Shown here piece after piece: positions 1 through 8,790 of a stretch of 64,000 bases of DNA (position 1 is its first letter; every line of letters starts with the position of its first letter). Source of the DNA: Actinotalea caeni (GTDB lineage: Bacteria; Actinomycetota; Actinomycetes; Actinomycetales; Beutenbergiaceae). The position numbers and the translations under genes are program-made. Under the pieces are notes generated by a model. The model saw only the letters and a program-made list of their open reading frames with translations. It did no database searches and had not been told where the DNA came from. The DNA is taken from the NCBI RefSeq assembly GCF_009733795.1, contig NZ_WNXX01000014.1:1-64000 (forward strand), read 5' to 3'.

Positions 1-301
1 CAGGCGCGTCCCGCACGGCCTCGGCGCGGGCGGCGCGCAGCCGGCGGACGCCGCGCGCCAGCCACGGCAGCAGCCGGACGAGGTCGAGGTCGCTCGCGCG
101 GTGGATCGGCAGCGCGTCGCCGACGAGGTCGGCACCGGCGGGGTAGCCCGGCCGCGCGCTGCCGACGACGAGCACCTCGGCGCCCGCGGCCCGCAGCGAC
201 GCCGCGGTCTTGAGCACGCGGCTGTCGGTCGAGACCTGGTTGTAGACCAGCAGCGCGACGCGAGGCGCGCGCCCGTGGACGCGGGGGAGGCGCTCAGTCA
301 T
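1..301 (-). CDS. Glycosyltransferase, N-terminal part (cut by window edge)
   Basis: The first 100 residues are visible, starting at an ATG at 301. After a short basic leader there is a beta strand (VALLVYN), then DSRVLKTAASLRAAGAEVLV, the typical opening of the N-terminal Rossmann domain of GT-B fold (GT4-like) glycosyltransferases (first strand, substrate loop, helix, second strand). The start overlaps the stop of the ABC exporter gene by 8 bp, so the two are one operon and probably translationally coupled. Together with the glycosyltransferase at 2260 this points to a surface polysaccharide or glycolipid cluster that continues to the left of the window. Sugar specificity cannot be read from this fragment. 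Confidence 0.8.
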   Translation of the reverse strand, partial: MTERLPRVHGRAPRVALLVYNQVSTDSRVLKTAASLRAAGAEVLVVGSARPGYPAGADLVGDALPIHRASDLDLVRLLPWLARGVRRLRAARAEAVRDAP

Positions 302-2090
302 CCGCACCCCCGACCAGCCCGGCGAGCGCGGCCTGCTCGGCGAAGTCCGGCACCGCCGCCACGACCTCGGCGAACGACCCGCTCGCCACGAGCCGGCCGT
401 CGCGCAGGAAGCACACCTGCTCGCTGTGGCGGATCGTCGCGAGCCGGTGCGCCACCACGATGACGCTGATCTCGCCAGCCAGCTCGCGGATCGCAGCGGT
501 GACCGCGGCCTCGGTGCTCGTGTCGAGGGCCGAGGTCGCCTCGTCCATCACCAGCACCAGCGGGTCGTCGTAGAGGGCGCGCGCGATGCCGAGCCGCTGC
601 CGCTGCCCGCCCGAGAGCGCGAGCCCGCGGTCGCCGACCGGGGCGTGGATGCCCTCGGGACGGGACTCGACGACGTCGAGCAGCTGGGCGCGTGCCAGGG
701 CGCGGCGCACGCGCTCGGGGTCGATCTGGTCGTCGGACCACGTGAGCGCCACGTTGTGGGCGACCGAGGCGTCGAACAGCGCGACGTCCTGCGGCACGTA
801 CCCGACGCGGGAGCGCCAGTCGGCGAGCACGCGCTCCAACGGCTGCTCGCCCACGAGGATCTCGCCGGAGTCCGGCTGCAGCAGCCCCAGCACGAGGTCG
901 ACGAGCGTCGACTTGCCCGACCCCGACGCGCCGACCAGCGCGAGCGTCTGCCCGAACGGGAGCTCGAGGCTGACACCGTCGACGGCGGGCGTCGTCGAGC
1001 CGGGGTAGCGGAACGTCACGTCCCGCAGCCGCAGCGTGCGGCTGCCCGGTGCCAGCGGCTCGCCGGGCTCCGCGTGCGGCTCGGTGTAGCGGCGGCTGCG
1101 GTCGATCTCGGTGAGCACCTGGTCGGCGAACGGCAGGTTCGCACCGGTCTGGGCGAGGATCGTCTGGAACCGCGTCAGCGACGGCACGATCCGGAACCCG
1201 GCCACGCCGAAGAGCGCGACGGCGGACAGCGCGCCCGGGACGCCGTCCTGGGCGTAGCCGATCGCTGCACCGACGCCCAGCCCGCCGATGAGCGCGGCCT
1301 CGAGCACGTAGCGCGGGATCGCGCCGAGGAACGACTGGTCGGCCCGCGCCCGCGAGGAGCGCGACCGTACCGAGAGCACCAGCTGCTCGAGCTCGGGGCC
1401 GCGGCCGCGCAGCGTGATCTCCTTCAGCGCGTGCACCATCTCGCTCGTCAGCCGGGCGGCCCGCGCGGAGTACGTGCGGTTGTCCCGCCCGGCCGCGACG
1501 GCGCGGCGCAGCACCCACACGTACAGCCCCGCCGCCACCGCGGCGAAGTAGACGACCGTGACCGAGGCGAGCAGCGGCTGCGCCACGATCAGCACGCCGA
1601 GGACGGCCACGAACGTCACCAGCTCGCCCGCGAGCTGGCAGAACGGGATGAGCACGCCCGAGACCGTGGCGCCGACACCGACGTCGGTCGAGCGGACGAT
1701 GTCGGTGGCGTTGCGCCGCAGCCGCTCGGTCCACGGCGCACGGAAGGTGCCGGCGAGCAGCTGCGCCCCCAGCGCCTGCTCGAACCGCGCGAACCGCGAC
1801 GTCGCCCACCGCTGCAGCACGATCGCCAGCGCGCTCTTGGTGACGATCAGCAGCCCGACCACCAGCAGCACGTCGCGGAACTGGGACGGCTCGGCGATCG
1901 TGCCGAGCACCGGCAGCCTCGTCTCGCCGCCGGTGAGCATGGGCGCCAGGATCACCGCGAGCAGCCCGAGCGCCGCCACGTCGAGGATCGCCAGCAGGCT
2001 CTGCAGCGTCGCGAACAGCACGACGAACCGGCGCGTGCCCGGCGGCAGCACGCCGAGCAGTCGGCGCACGGTGCGCCACAGGGCGGCCAT
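294..2090 (-). CDS. ABC exporter, fused membrane and ATPase domains
   Basis: 598 residues, the normal length for a half-transporter of the MsbA/PglK type. The first ~320 residues hold six hydrophobic segments of the type I exporter membrane domain; the ATPase domain follows, with Walker A GASGSGKST near residue 387, signature LSGGQRQRLGIARAL, Walker B LVLVMDEATSALD and an H-loop His (VVAHRLATI). Such half-transporters dimerise and move lipid-linked sugars, lipids or peptides across the membrane. The coupled glycosyltransferase downstream and the divergent one upstream favour export or flipping of a glycan intermediate, but this is inference from context. The ATG start at 2090 gives the full first membrane helix. 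Confidence 0.88.
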   Translation of the reverse strand: MAALWRTVRRLLGVLPPGTRRFVVLFATLQSLLAILDVAALGLLAVILAPMLTGGETRLPVLGTIAEPSQFRDVLLVVGLLIVTKSALAIVLQRWATSRFARFEQALGAQLLAGTFRAPWTERLRRNATDIVRSTDVGVGATVSGVLIPFCQLAGELVTFVAVLGVLIVAQPLLASVTVVYFAAVAAGLYVWVLRRAVAAGRDNRTYSARAARLTSEMVHALKEITLRGRGPELEQLVLSVRSRSSRARADQSFLGAIPRYVLEAALIGGLGVGAAIGYAQDGVPGALSAVALFGVAGFRIVPSLTRFQTILAQTGANLPFADQVLTEIDRSRRYTEPHAEPGEPLAPGSRTLRLRDVTFRYPGSTTPAVDGVSLELPFGQTLALVGASGSGKSTLVDLVLGLLQPDSGEILVGEQPLERVLADWRSRVGYVPQDVALFDASVAHNVALTWSDDQIDPERVRRALARAQLLDVVESRPEGIHAPVGDRGLALSGGQRQRLGIARALYDDPLVLVMDEATSALDTSTEAAVTAAIRELAGEISVIVVAHRLATIRHSEQVCFLRDGRLVASGSFAEVVAAVPDFAEQAALAGLVGGADD

Positions 2091-2246
2091 GGTCCTCGCT
2101 GCTCCTTCGCGGCCGACGGTGCGGGCGGTCGCTCCGAGGGTATGGGGTCGCGCGGCACGTGCGCGTCACCTCGCCGCGGCACGGGCAACCCGCAGCCGCC
2201 CACCAGCAGCCCCGTGGCAGTCCCACGGCGGTGGCCCCCGGGCACC

Positions 2247-2252
2247 TAGGGT
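2247..2252 (+). promoter_or_regulatory. -10 box of a leaderless promoter
   Basis: TAGGGT lies 7 nt before the ATG at 2260, so transcription should start at or next to the start codon. No Shine-Dalgarno sequence is present. This supports 2260 as the start of the glycosyltransferase. Confidence 0.6.
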
Positions 2253-2259
2253 GGCGAGC

Positions 2260-3456
2260 ATGTCGACGGCGTACCGGCTCTTCCGTGCCCTGCCCGGGCC
2301 GGTCCGCGGTCTCGCCGAGACGGTGCTGCGACGGTCCGCCGAGCGCGAGGTTAGCGCCCTGCTGCCGGGCTGGCGCGGCGCCGGCCGACGGCTCGTCGTC
2401 GGACCGCTCAACACCGCAGGGCAGGCCTGGCGGTGGGCCCGCGCCGTCGAGGCGCACACCGACGTCGAGGCCCTGAGCGTGCGGATGCAGCCGCGCCACG
2501 GCGCGAGCACGCTCGGCTACCCGGCCGACGTCGAGGTCCCCGCCGCCGCGCAGGTGCGCGGCCTCGCCCCCTACCGCGACCTCGTGCTCGCGGCCACGCA
2601 CGTGCTCGCCGAGGGCGGGCGTGCCGTCCTCGACGACGTGCACCACCGCACGGTGCTCGACGACCTCCCCGCGCTCGCCGACGCCGGGGTGACGGTCGGG
2701 GTGCTCGTCCACGGGTCCGAGGCGCGCGACCTGCGCGCGCACGCCGAGCGCTACCGCAGCTCGCCGTTCCGCGAGGAGTGGGACGAGCGGCTGCACCGCA
2801 TGCAGGCGCGCGTCGAGCAGACCCAACGGCTGCTCGAGGAGGTCCGGGCGCAGCGGCTGCCCCTGCTCGTCGCGACCCCCGACATGCTCGAGCACGTGCC
2901 CGGCGCCACCTGGCTGCCGATCGTCGTCGACGTCGAGGCGTTCCGGACCGCACGGCCACCGCTGCGCTCCTCGCGCCCGGTCGTGCTGCACGCCCCGACC
3001 AACCCGCGCCTCAAGGGCACCGAGGTCGTCGAGCGCGTCCTCGGCGCCCTCGACGCCGCCGGCCGGATCGTCTACCGGCAGCTCCAGGGCGTGCCCAACG
3101 CCAGGATGCCGGAGGCGCTCGCGGCGGCCGACGTCGTCGTCGACCAGGTCGTGCTCGGCAACCCCGCGACGCTGCTCATCGAGACGATGGCCGCCGGGCG
3201 GCTCGCCGTCGCCCACGTCGCGCCCGAGGTGCGTGCCGCGATGGCCGCGAGCGACCCGCTCGGCGAGGAGCTGCCGGCGCTGGAGGCCGACGCCGAGACG
3301 TTGCGCGACGTCGTCGAGCAGGTGCTCGCCGACCGCGAGGCCGCGGCCGCGGTCGCCGCGCGCGGACCCGCCTGGGCCGCGCGCAACCACGACGGGGCGC
3401 GCTCGGCGAAGGTGCTGGGGGAGACCCTGCTGGGCGACGTCGATGGGCGAGGATGA
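2260..3456 (+). CDS. Glycosyltransferase, GT-B fold (GT4-like)
   Basis: 398 residues. The N-terminal half has the strand-helix pattern of a nucleotide-sugar enzyme (LVVGPLNTAGQAWRWARAV near residue 45, then VTVGVLVHGSEARDL). The C-terminal half carries PVVLHAPTNPRLKGTE, which matches the strand opening the second Rossmann domain of GT4-type enzymes, and MPEALAAADVVVDQVVLGNPA followed by LIETMAAGRLAV, where the acidic E of LIETMA sits where the donor-ribose-binding Glu of the E-x7-E region is found. It is divergent from the exporter gene with about 170 bp between them. Donor and acceptor are not identifiable. Longer upstream reading-frame starts are unlikely because the leaderless promoter fixes the ATG at 2260. 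Confidence 0.75.
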   Translation: MSTAYRLFRALPGPVRGLAETVLRRSAEREVSALLPGWRGAGRRLVVGPLNTAGQAWRWARAVEAHTDVEALSVRMQPRHGASTLGYPADVEVPAAAQVRGLAPYRDLVLAATHVLAEGGRAVLDDVHHRTVLDDLPALADAGVTVGVLVHGSEARDLRAHAERYRSSPFREEWDERLHRMQARVEQTQRLLEEVRAQRLPLLVATPDMLEHVPGATWLPIVVDVEAFRTARPPLRSSRPVVLHAPTNPRLKGTEVVERVLGALDAAGRIVYRQLQGVPNARMPEALAAADVVVDQVVLGNPATLLIETMAAGRLAVAHVAPEVRAAMAASDPLGEELPALEADAETLRDVVEQVLADREAAAAVAARGPAWAARNHDGARSAKVLGETLLGDVDGRG

Positions 3457-3460
3457 GGAC

Positions 3461-6400
3461 ATGGTTCTGACGCCGGCAGAGGAGCTCGTGGAAGAGGCCG
3501 TGGCGCTCGCCCGCCGCTGGGCGCAGCAGACCACCGAGCAGCAGACCGGGGCTGAACGACGCACCTCCGGGCAGCTCGCCCGGCTGGTGGCCGACCCCGC
3601 CGGGCTCGACCTCGCGGTGCGGTTCGTCGACCGGGTCGCGCGACCCGAGGACGTCGAGGTGGCCGCCCGGGAGCTGGGCGCGCTCGCCGGGCTGGCGGGC
3701 TCGGCGCGGTTCCTCTCCGGTGCCGACCGGGCGCTGCTGGGGCTCGGGGCCCGCGTCGCGCGGATGGCGCCGTCGGTCGTGGTGCCGCTCGCGCGCAAGC
3801 GCCTGCGCCAGCTGGTCGGGCACCTGGTCGTCGACGCCGAGGACCCGACGCTGGCGAACCACCTCGCGCGCGCCCGCGCCGAGGGCTACCGCCTCAACAT
3901 CAACCTGCTCGGCGAGGCCGTGCTGGGCGAGGCCGAGGCCGAGTCCCGCGCCCGGCGCACCCTGGAGCTGCTGCAGCGCGACGACGTCGACTACGTCTCG
4001 ATCAAGGTCTCCTCGCTGGTCTCGCAGATCAGCACCTGGGACACCGCCGGCACGGCCGCCCGGGTCGTCGAGCGGTTGCGTCCGCTGTACGCGGCCGCGC
4101 GCGCCGCGAGCCCGCACACGTTCGTCAACCTCGACATGGAGGAGTACCGGGACCTCGAGCTCACGCTCGACGTCTTCGAGACGCTGCTGGCCGAGCCCGA
4201 GCTGCTCGACCTCGAGGCCGGCATCGTGCTGCAGGCCTACCTGCCCGACACCCCGGCCGCGCTCGAGCGGCTCGTCGCGTTCGCGCAGCGGCGCGTCGAG
4301 GCCGGCGGTGCCCGCATCAAGATCCGGCTGGTCAAGGGCGCCAACCTCGCGATGGAGCGCGTCGAGGCGGAGCTGCACGGCTGGCCGCAGGCGCCCTACC
4401 CGACCAAGGACGAGGTCGACGCCAACTACGTGCGGCTGCTGGACGCGGCGCTGCGCCCTGAGGTCTGCCAGGCGGTGCGGCTCGGCGTCGCGTCGCACAA
4501 CCTCTTCGACGTCGCGTTCGCCCACCTGCTCGCGACCCGCCGGGGCGTGGCCGCGGCGATGGACGTCGAGATGCTGCAGGGCATGGCCCCGGCGCAGGCG
4601 CGCGCGGTGCGCGCCGAGGTCGGGCACAGCAGCCCGGTCATCCTCTACACGCCCGTGGTGGCGCGGGCCGACTTCGACGTCGCGGTCTCCTACCTCGTGC
4701 GGCGGCTCGAGGAGAACGCCGCGCCCGAGAACTTCCTGCACGCCCTGTTCGCCTCCGGCGACGACGGCATGAGCGACCAGGAGCGCCGGTTCCGTCGCAG
4801 CGTCGCGGCCCACGCGACGACCGCGCGCGGCCCGCGCCGCACCGCGGCCCGACCGCCGGTCACCGACAGCTTCGCCAACACCCCCGACTCCGACCCGACG
4901 GTGCCGGAGGTCCGGGCCGCCGCGGCCGCGGCGGTCGCCACGACGTCGGTCGAGCCGGTCTCCCCGGTGCTCGCCGACGTCGACGCGGTCGACGCGGTCG
5001 TCGCGCGCGCCGTCGAGGTGCAGCCCGGCTGGGCGATCCGCGCCGGGCGGGACCGGGCGCGGGCGCTGCGCGCGGCTGCCGTCGCGCTGGAGTCGCGCCG
5101 TCACGAGCTGCTCGCGGCGATGGCCGCCGAGGGCGGCAAGACCGTGGCCGAGGCCGACCCCGAGATCAGCGAGGCGGTCGACTTCGCCCGCTACTACGCC
5201 GACAGCGCGGAGGCCGTCGACGACCTCGCGCTCGCCGAGGGCCTCACGCCCACCGCGAGCCGGGTCGTGCTGGTCACGCCACCGTGGAACTTCCCGGTCG
5301 CGATCCCGATCGGCGGCGTGCTCGCCGCGCTCGCGGCGGGCTCCGCCGTCGTCATCAAGCCCGCAGGCCCGACGCCACGGTGCGCCGAGATCGCGGTCGA
5401 GGCGGTCCGGGAGGCGCTCGGCGAGAGCGGCGCCGACGCCGACCTCGTGCAGGTCGTCCGCACCGACGAGGGCGACGTCGGGCGTGCGCTGGTGAGCCAC
5501 CGCGACGTCGACACCGTCATCCTCACCGGCGCGTACGAGACCTCCCGGATGTTCATGGGCTGGCGCGCGGACCGTGACGGCGGGCCGCGCGTGCTGGGGG
5601 AGACGAGCGGCAAGAACGCCCTGGTCGTCACCCCGAGCGCCGACTACGACCTCGCGGTCGCCGACGCCGTGCGCTCGGCGTTCGGGCACGCGGGGCAGAA
5701 GTGCTCGGCGGCGTCGCTGCTCATCCTCGTCGGCTCGGTCGCGAGGTCGGAACGGTTCCGGCGCCAGCTCGTCGACGCCGTGGCGTCGCTGCGGGTCGGC
5801 TGGCCCTCCGACCTCGGGGTCACGATGGGGCCGGTCATCGAGCCGCCGCAGGGCAAGCTCGCCGACGCCCTCACCCGGCTGGAGCCCGGCGAGAGCTGGC
5901 TGCTGGAGCCGCGGCAGCTCGACGACACCGGCCGGCTGTGGTCGCCCGGGCTCAAGACCGGCGTGCGGCCCGGTTCGCCGTTCCACCTCACCGAGTACTT
6001 CGGCCCGGTCCTGGGCATCATGGAGGCCGCCGACCTCGACGAGGCGATCGCGTGGCAGAACGCCACCCCGTACGGGCTCACGGGCGGGCTGCACAGCCTC
6101 GACGAGGACGAGATCGCCCGCTGGCTGGACGCCGTCGAGGTGGGCAACGCCTACGTCAACCGGCACACGACCGGCGCGATCGTGCAGCGGCAGTCCTTCG
6201 GCGGCTGGAAGCGCTCGGTCGTGGGGCCGGGCGCGAAGGCCGGCGGTCCGAACTACGTCGCACAGCTGCTCCAGTGGGAGCAGGTCGGGGTGCCGACGGC
6301 GTCCGGCGAGGTCGGGCCGCGCGTCGCCGCGGTGCTCGACGCCGCCCGGCGGTGGCTGCCCGACGCCGACGTGGAGCGGCTGCGGGTCGCCGCGGGCTCC

Positions 6401-6883
6401 GACGCCCACGCACGCGACCTGTACTCCGCCGAGACCGACCGCAGCGGGCTGCGCGCGGAGTCGAACGTGTTCCGCTACCGGCCGATGCCAGCGGTGACCG
6501 TGCGCGGCAGCGCCGACGCCGCGCCCGCCGACCTGCTGCGGGTGCTGCTTGCCGCCGAGTGCGCAGGCGTGCCCGCGCACGTGAGCGTCGCGCCCGAGGT
6601 GCCGCTCGCCGAGGGCATGGCCGCCTGGGCGCAGGCCCAGGGGTGGCACGTCGAGACCGACGCCGAGCTCGCCGCCCGCATCGCGGCGGGCGAGGTGCGC
6701 GGCCGGGTACGGGTGGTCGGCGACGCGGCCGGGCTGTGGCGGGCCGCCGTCGAGCCGGACGCCGACGTCACGCTGCTCACCGGACCGGTGCTGCTGTCCG
6801 GGCGGCGGGAGCTGCTGACGATGCTGCGCGAGCAGGCGATCAGCCGCACCCGGCACCGGTTCGGGCACCTGGAGCGGCGCTAG
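3461..6883 (+). CDS. putA: Bifunctional proline dehydrogenase / L-glutamate gamma-semialdehyde dehydrogenase
   Basis: About 1140 residues. The N-terminal ~450 residues are the FAD-dependent proline dehydrogenase barrel (YVSIKVSSLVSQIS, FVNLDMEEYRDLELT, GARIKIRLVKGANLAMER, the conserved substrate- and flavin-binding strands). The rest is an NAD-dependent aldehyde dehydrogenase: PPWNFPVAIPIGG, catalytic Glu near 714 (GETSGKN) and nucleophile Cys near 748 (GHAGQKCSAAS), 34 residues apart as is usual. Together they oxidise proline to glutamate through P5C without releasing the intermediate. The ribbon-helix-helix repressor domain of enterobacterial PutA is absent. Start: ATG 3461 has GAGGA about 7 nt upstream, whereas ATG 3443 has none. 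It begins 4 nt after the glycosyltransferase stop. Confidence 0.93.
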   Translation: MVLTPAEELVEEAVALARRWAQQTTEQQTGAERRTSGQLARLVADPAGLDLAVRFVDRVARPEDVEVAARELGALAGLAGSARFLSGADRALLGLGARVARMAPSVVVPLARKRLRQLVGHLVVDAEDPTLANHLARARAEGYRLNINLLGEAVLGEAEAESRARRTLELLQRDDVDYVSIKVSSLVSQISTWDTAGTAARVVERLRPLYAAARAASPHTFVNLDMEEYRDLELTLDVFETLLAEPELLDLEAGIVLQAYLPDTPAALERLVAFAQRRVEAGGARIKIRLVKGANLAMERVEAELHGWPQAPYPTKDEVDANYVRLLDAALRPEVCQAVRLGVASHNLFDVAFAHLLATRRGVAAAMDVEMLQGMAPAQARAVRAEVGHSSPVILYTPVVARADFDVAVSYLVRRLEENAAPENFLHALFASGDDGMSDQERRFRRSVAAHATTARGPRRTAARPPVTDSFANTPDSDPTVPEVRAAAAAAVATTSVEPVSPVLADVDAVDAVVARAVEVQPGWAIRAGRDRARALRAAAVALESRRHELLAAMAAEGGKTVAEADPEISEAVDFARYYADSAEAVDDLALAEGLTPTASRVVLVTPPWNFPVAIPIGGVLAALAAGSAVVIKPAGPTPRCAEIAVEAVREALGESGADADLVQVVRTDEGDVGRALVSHRDVDTVILTGAYETSRMFMGWRADRDGGPRVLGETSGKNALVVTPSADYDLAVADAVRSAFGHAGQKCSAASLLILVGSVARSERFRRQLVDAVASLRVGWPSDLGVTMGPVIEPPQGKLADALTRLEPGESWLLEPRQLDDTGRLWSPGLKTGVRPGSPFHLTEYFGPVLGIMEAADLDEAIAWQNATPYGLTGGLHSLDEDEIARWLDAVEVGNAYVNRHTTGAIVQRQSFGGWKRSVVGPGAKAGGPNYVAQLLQWEQVGVPTASGEVGPRVAAVLDAARRWLPDADVERLRVAAGSDAHARDLYSAETDRSGLRAESNVFRYRPMPAVTVRGSADAAPADLLRVLLAAECAGVPAHVSVAPEVPLAEGMAAWAQAQGWHVETDAELAARIAAGEVRGRVRVVGDAAGLWRAAVEPDADVTLLTGPVLLSGRRELLTMLREQAISRTRHRFGHLERR

Positions 6884-6923
6884 CGACGCCGTCGTGGGCG
6901 GGCCTGACCTGCTCGGGACCGGG

Positions 6924-7643
6924 CTAGCGGTCGAGGAAGCGGTCGCCGCGGGCCTCGGACATCGTCATCTCGTGGACGCGCTCGCGCGGCCACGGGCGGC
7001 TCCACCCCATCTCGGTGAAGAGGTGGTCGAGCAGGTTGCCGGTGAAGCCCCACACCCAGCCGCTGTCGAGGGCGAAGCCCGCGCTGCCGTGCCCGCCGAT
7101 CGTCACGGTGGCCCGGTGGGCGGGGTCGAGCAGGTGCGCGACCGGGACCCGCAGGGTGTGCAGCACCTCGCCGGGCGAGACCTCCGAGACCGCGCCGGGT
7201 GAGTCGGTCCAGCCGAGCACCGGCGTCACCACGAACCTGCTGAACGGCACGAGCACCGGGTCGAGCACGGCGAGCACCTCGACGAGGTCCGGCGCGAGCC
7301 CGATCTCCTCGTGCGTCTCCCGCAGCGCCGCCTCGACCTCGGACTCGCCGGGCTCGAGGCTGCCGCCCGGGAGCGCGATCTGGCCGGGATGGTGGCGCAG
7401 CAGCGGCGAGCGCTGCACGAGGAAGATGTCGACGCCGTCGACGGGATCGGACTCGGGAAGACGAGCCGGGTCGGCGGTCGGGGCGAAGAGGGCGAGGACG
7501 GCGGAGGCACGGAACCCCGCGGCTCGCTCGGCCTCGTAGGCGTGCATGCCGCCGAGCGGCGTCATCCCCTCGGCCGCGACCCGCGCGACGAACTCCTCCA
7601 ACGAGCCGCGCGCCGGGTGGGGCTGCCTCACCGACGTGCTCAC
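6924..7643 (-). CDS. Nudix hydrolase, CoA-pyrophosphatase-like
   Basis: 239 residues with a perfect Nudix box (G-x5-E-x7-REUXEE-x-GU), read as GSLEPGESEVEAAL followed by RETHEEIG at about residues 95-117. Just before it, VQRSPLLRHHPGQIALPGG matches the extended pattern of the CoA-diphosphatase subfamily (an LL-R...H-GQ-PGG arrangement), which cleaves CoA to phosphopantetheine and adenosine diphosphate. The gene is convergent with putA, 40 bp apart. Substrate assignment is by subfamily motif and is less sure than the Nudix call. Confidence 0.85.
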   Translation of the reverse strand: MSTSVRQPHPARGSLEEFVARVAAEGMTPLGGMHAYEAERAAGFRASAVLALFAPTADPARLPESDPVDGVDIFLVQRSPLLRHHPGQIALPGGSLEPGESEVEAALRETHEEIGLAPDLVEVLAVLDPVLVPFSRFVVTPVLGWTDSPGAVSEVSPGEVLHTLRVPVAHLLDPAHRATVTIGGHGSAGFALDSGWVWGFTGNLLDHLFTEMGWSRPWPRERVHEMTMSEARGDRFLDR

Positions 7644-7657
7644 CCACCCACCCTACG

Positions 7658-7760
7658 TTTCACCGCACTGTGCAACATCCGCCACTTTCACCGCACTGTG
7701 CAACATCCGCCACTTTCACCGCACTTTGGAACAGCGCCGGTCTCGTCGCACTGTGAACAG
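7658..7760 (+). repeat. 28-bp-phased 20-mer array, left arm of element 1
   Basis: Three copies of TTTCACCGCACTGTGCAACA or a close variant start at 7658, 7686 and 7714, exactly 28 bp apart. The 8-bp spacers between the first three are identical (tccgccac). A weaker fourth copy (TCGCACTGTGAACA) continues the phase near 7742. The inverted partner array lies at 7840-7887. No gene is seen inside. Confidence 0.9.
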
Positions 7761-7839
7761 GCCGCGCGGCATGACCGCACGGGTTGCTCGGTCGGTGACC
7801 GACCAACGCGCCGGGGTCTCGCGCGCTCCTACCTAGCCC

Positions 7840-7887
7840 TGTTGCAAACTGCGGTGAAACCGAGGCCTGTTGCAAAGTGCGGTGAAA
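7840..7887 (-). repeat. 28-bp-phased 20-mer array, right arm of element 1 (inverted)
   Basis: Two inverted copies, TGTTGCAAACTGCGGTGAAA at 7840 and TGTTGCAAAGTGCGGTGAAA at 7868, again exactly 28 bp apart with an 8-bp spacer. The 80-100 bp between the two arms include a 15-bp palindrome GGTCGGTGACCGACC. The outer flanks also mirror each other (a CCCACCC run left, a GGGTGGGG run right). Confidence 0.9.
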
Positions 7888-7906
7888 GTGGGTGGGGAGG
7901 CGGGGG

Positions 7907-8779
7907 TCAGCGGCTGTAGCCGACCCAGGCGTCGCCGGCGCGGACGTCGACGGTGAGCGCGTGGTCCGCGGTGGGGTTGGTCCGCACGTCGATCGTGCGG
8001 TCGCCCGCGGCGACCTGACCACCCAGGGAGTACTCCCCGTCGGGCAGCTCGAGCCGCACGCTGCCGGCGCTGACCTCGACCGTCGTCGTGCGCGGCGGCG
8101 CCCCGGTGACGGTGCCGGTGAAGCGGCCCGCGCTGAGGTCGACCGTCACGCTCTCGGGCCCCTCGGTCTCGACCGTGGCCTCGCCCGCGTTGACGTCCAC
8201 GGCCAGCGCGGTGCTCGCCCCGGTGAACGTCAGGTTGCCCGCGGACACCTCGATGCCGACGGCCTGCAGGTCGCCCTCGAGGCGCAGCGACCCCGCGCTC
8301 AGGTCGAGGTCGGCGTCGATCTCGCCCTCCAGCGCGGCGGGCAGCACCAGCTCGGCGGTGGTGCGGGCGCCGCCGAAGGAGGGCCAGAACCACAGGTCGC
8401 GCTCGTCGGCGACCCGCAGCACGCCGCCGTCGTTCTCGAGCAGCCAGGTGAGGTTGCGGCGCCAACCCGTCGACCGCACCTCGAGGCTCGCCTCGTCGAC
8501 GGCGTCGAACCGGATCGAGAGCTCGGCTGAGGAGATGTCGACGTCGAGCGAGGTCACGCCGTCGACGTCGCTGGTGTAGGACGCCTGGTCGGACCGCCCG
8601 GAGCTGCCGATGCCGACGACGACGGACTGCAGCACGAGCCCGAGCACCACGACGGCGCCCACGAGGGTGACGAGCAGCGCCACCCAGCCGGTGCTGCGGC
8701 CCGGCGGACGCGGGTCGGAGGGGACCGGTGCGTCCTGGGGCGGCGGCCCGTCGTGCGGGGTGAAGGTCTCGGTGGTCAT
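7907..8779 (-). CDS. DUF4097-type membrane-anchored beta-repeat protein
   Basis: 290 residues. A proline-rich cytoplasmic N-terminus of ~30 residues is followed by one membrane helix (residues ~31-53, VALLVTLVGAVVVLGLVLQ) and then a long run of short beta strands with repeated SAGSLRLEG, SAGNLTFTG, NAGEATVET, SAGRFTGTV, SAGSVRLEL units. This is the right-handed beta-repeat signature of the DUF4097 (putative adhesin) family, usually placed outside the membrane. It is 11 bp downstream of the response regulator gene, so it belongs to the same operon and may be the output or an auxiliary sensor of that two-component system. Molecular function unknown. Confidence 0.8.
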   Translation of the reverse strand: MTTETFTPHDGPPPQDAPVPSDPRPPGRSTGWVALLVTLVGAVVVLGLVLQSVVVGIGSSGRSDQASYTSDVDGVTSLDVDISSAELSIRFDAVDEASLEVRSTGWRRNLTWLLENDGGVLRVADERDLWFWPSFGGARTTAELVLPAALEGEIDADLDLSAGSLRLEGDLQAVGIEVSAGNLTFTGASTALAVDVNAGEATVETEGPESVTVDLSAGRFTGTVTGAPPRTTTVEVSAGSVRLELPDGEYSLGGQVAAGDRTIDVRTNPTADHALTVDVRAGDAWVGYSR

Positions 8780-8790
8780 GTCTCGCCCCT

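Noticed and set aside
3176-6868. Long minus-strand open frame opposite putA
   Set aside because: A mirror frame of the putA coding strand with no recognisable motif.
7658-7887. CRISPR array
   Set aside because: Repeats are regular but the spacers are only 8 bp, partly identical, and the arms are inverted to each other. No cas gene is near.
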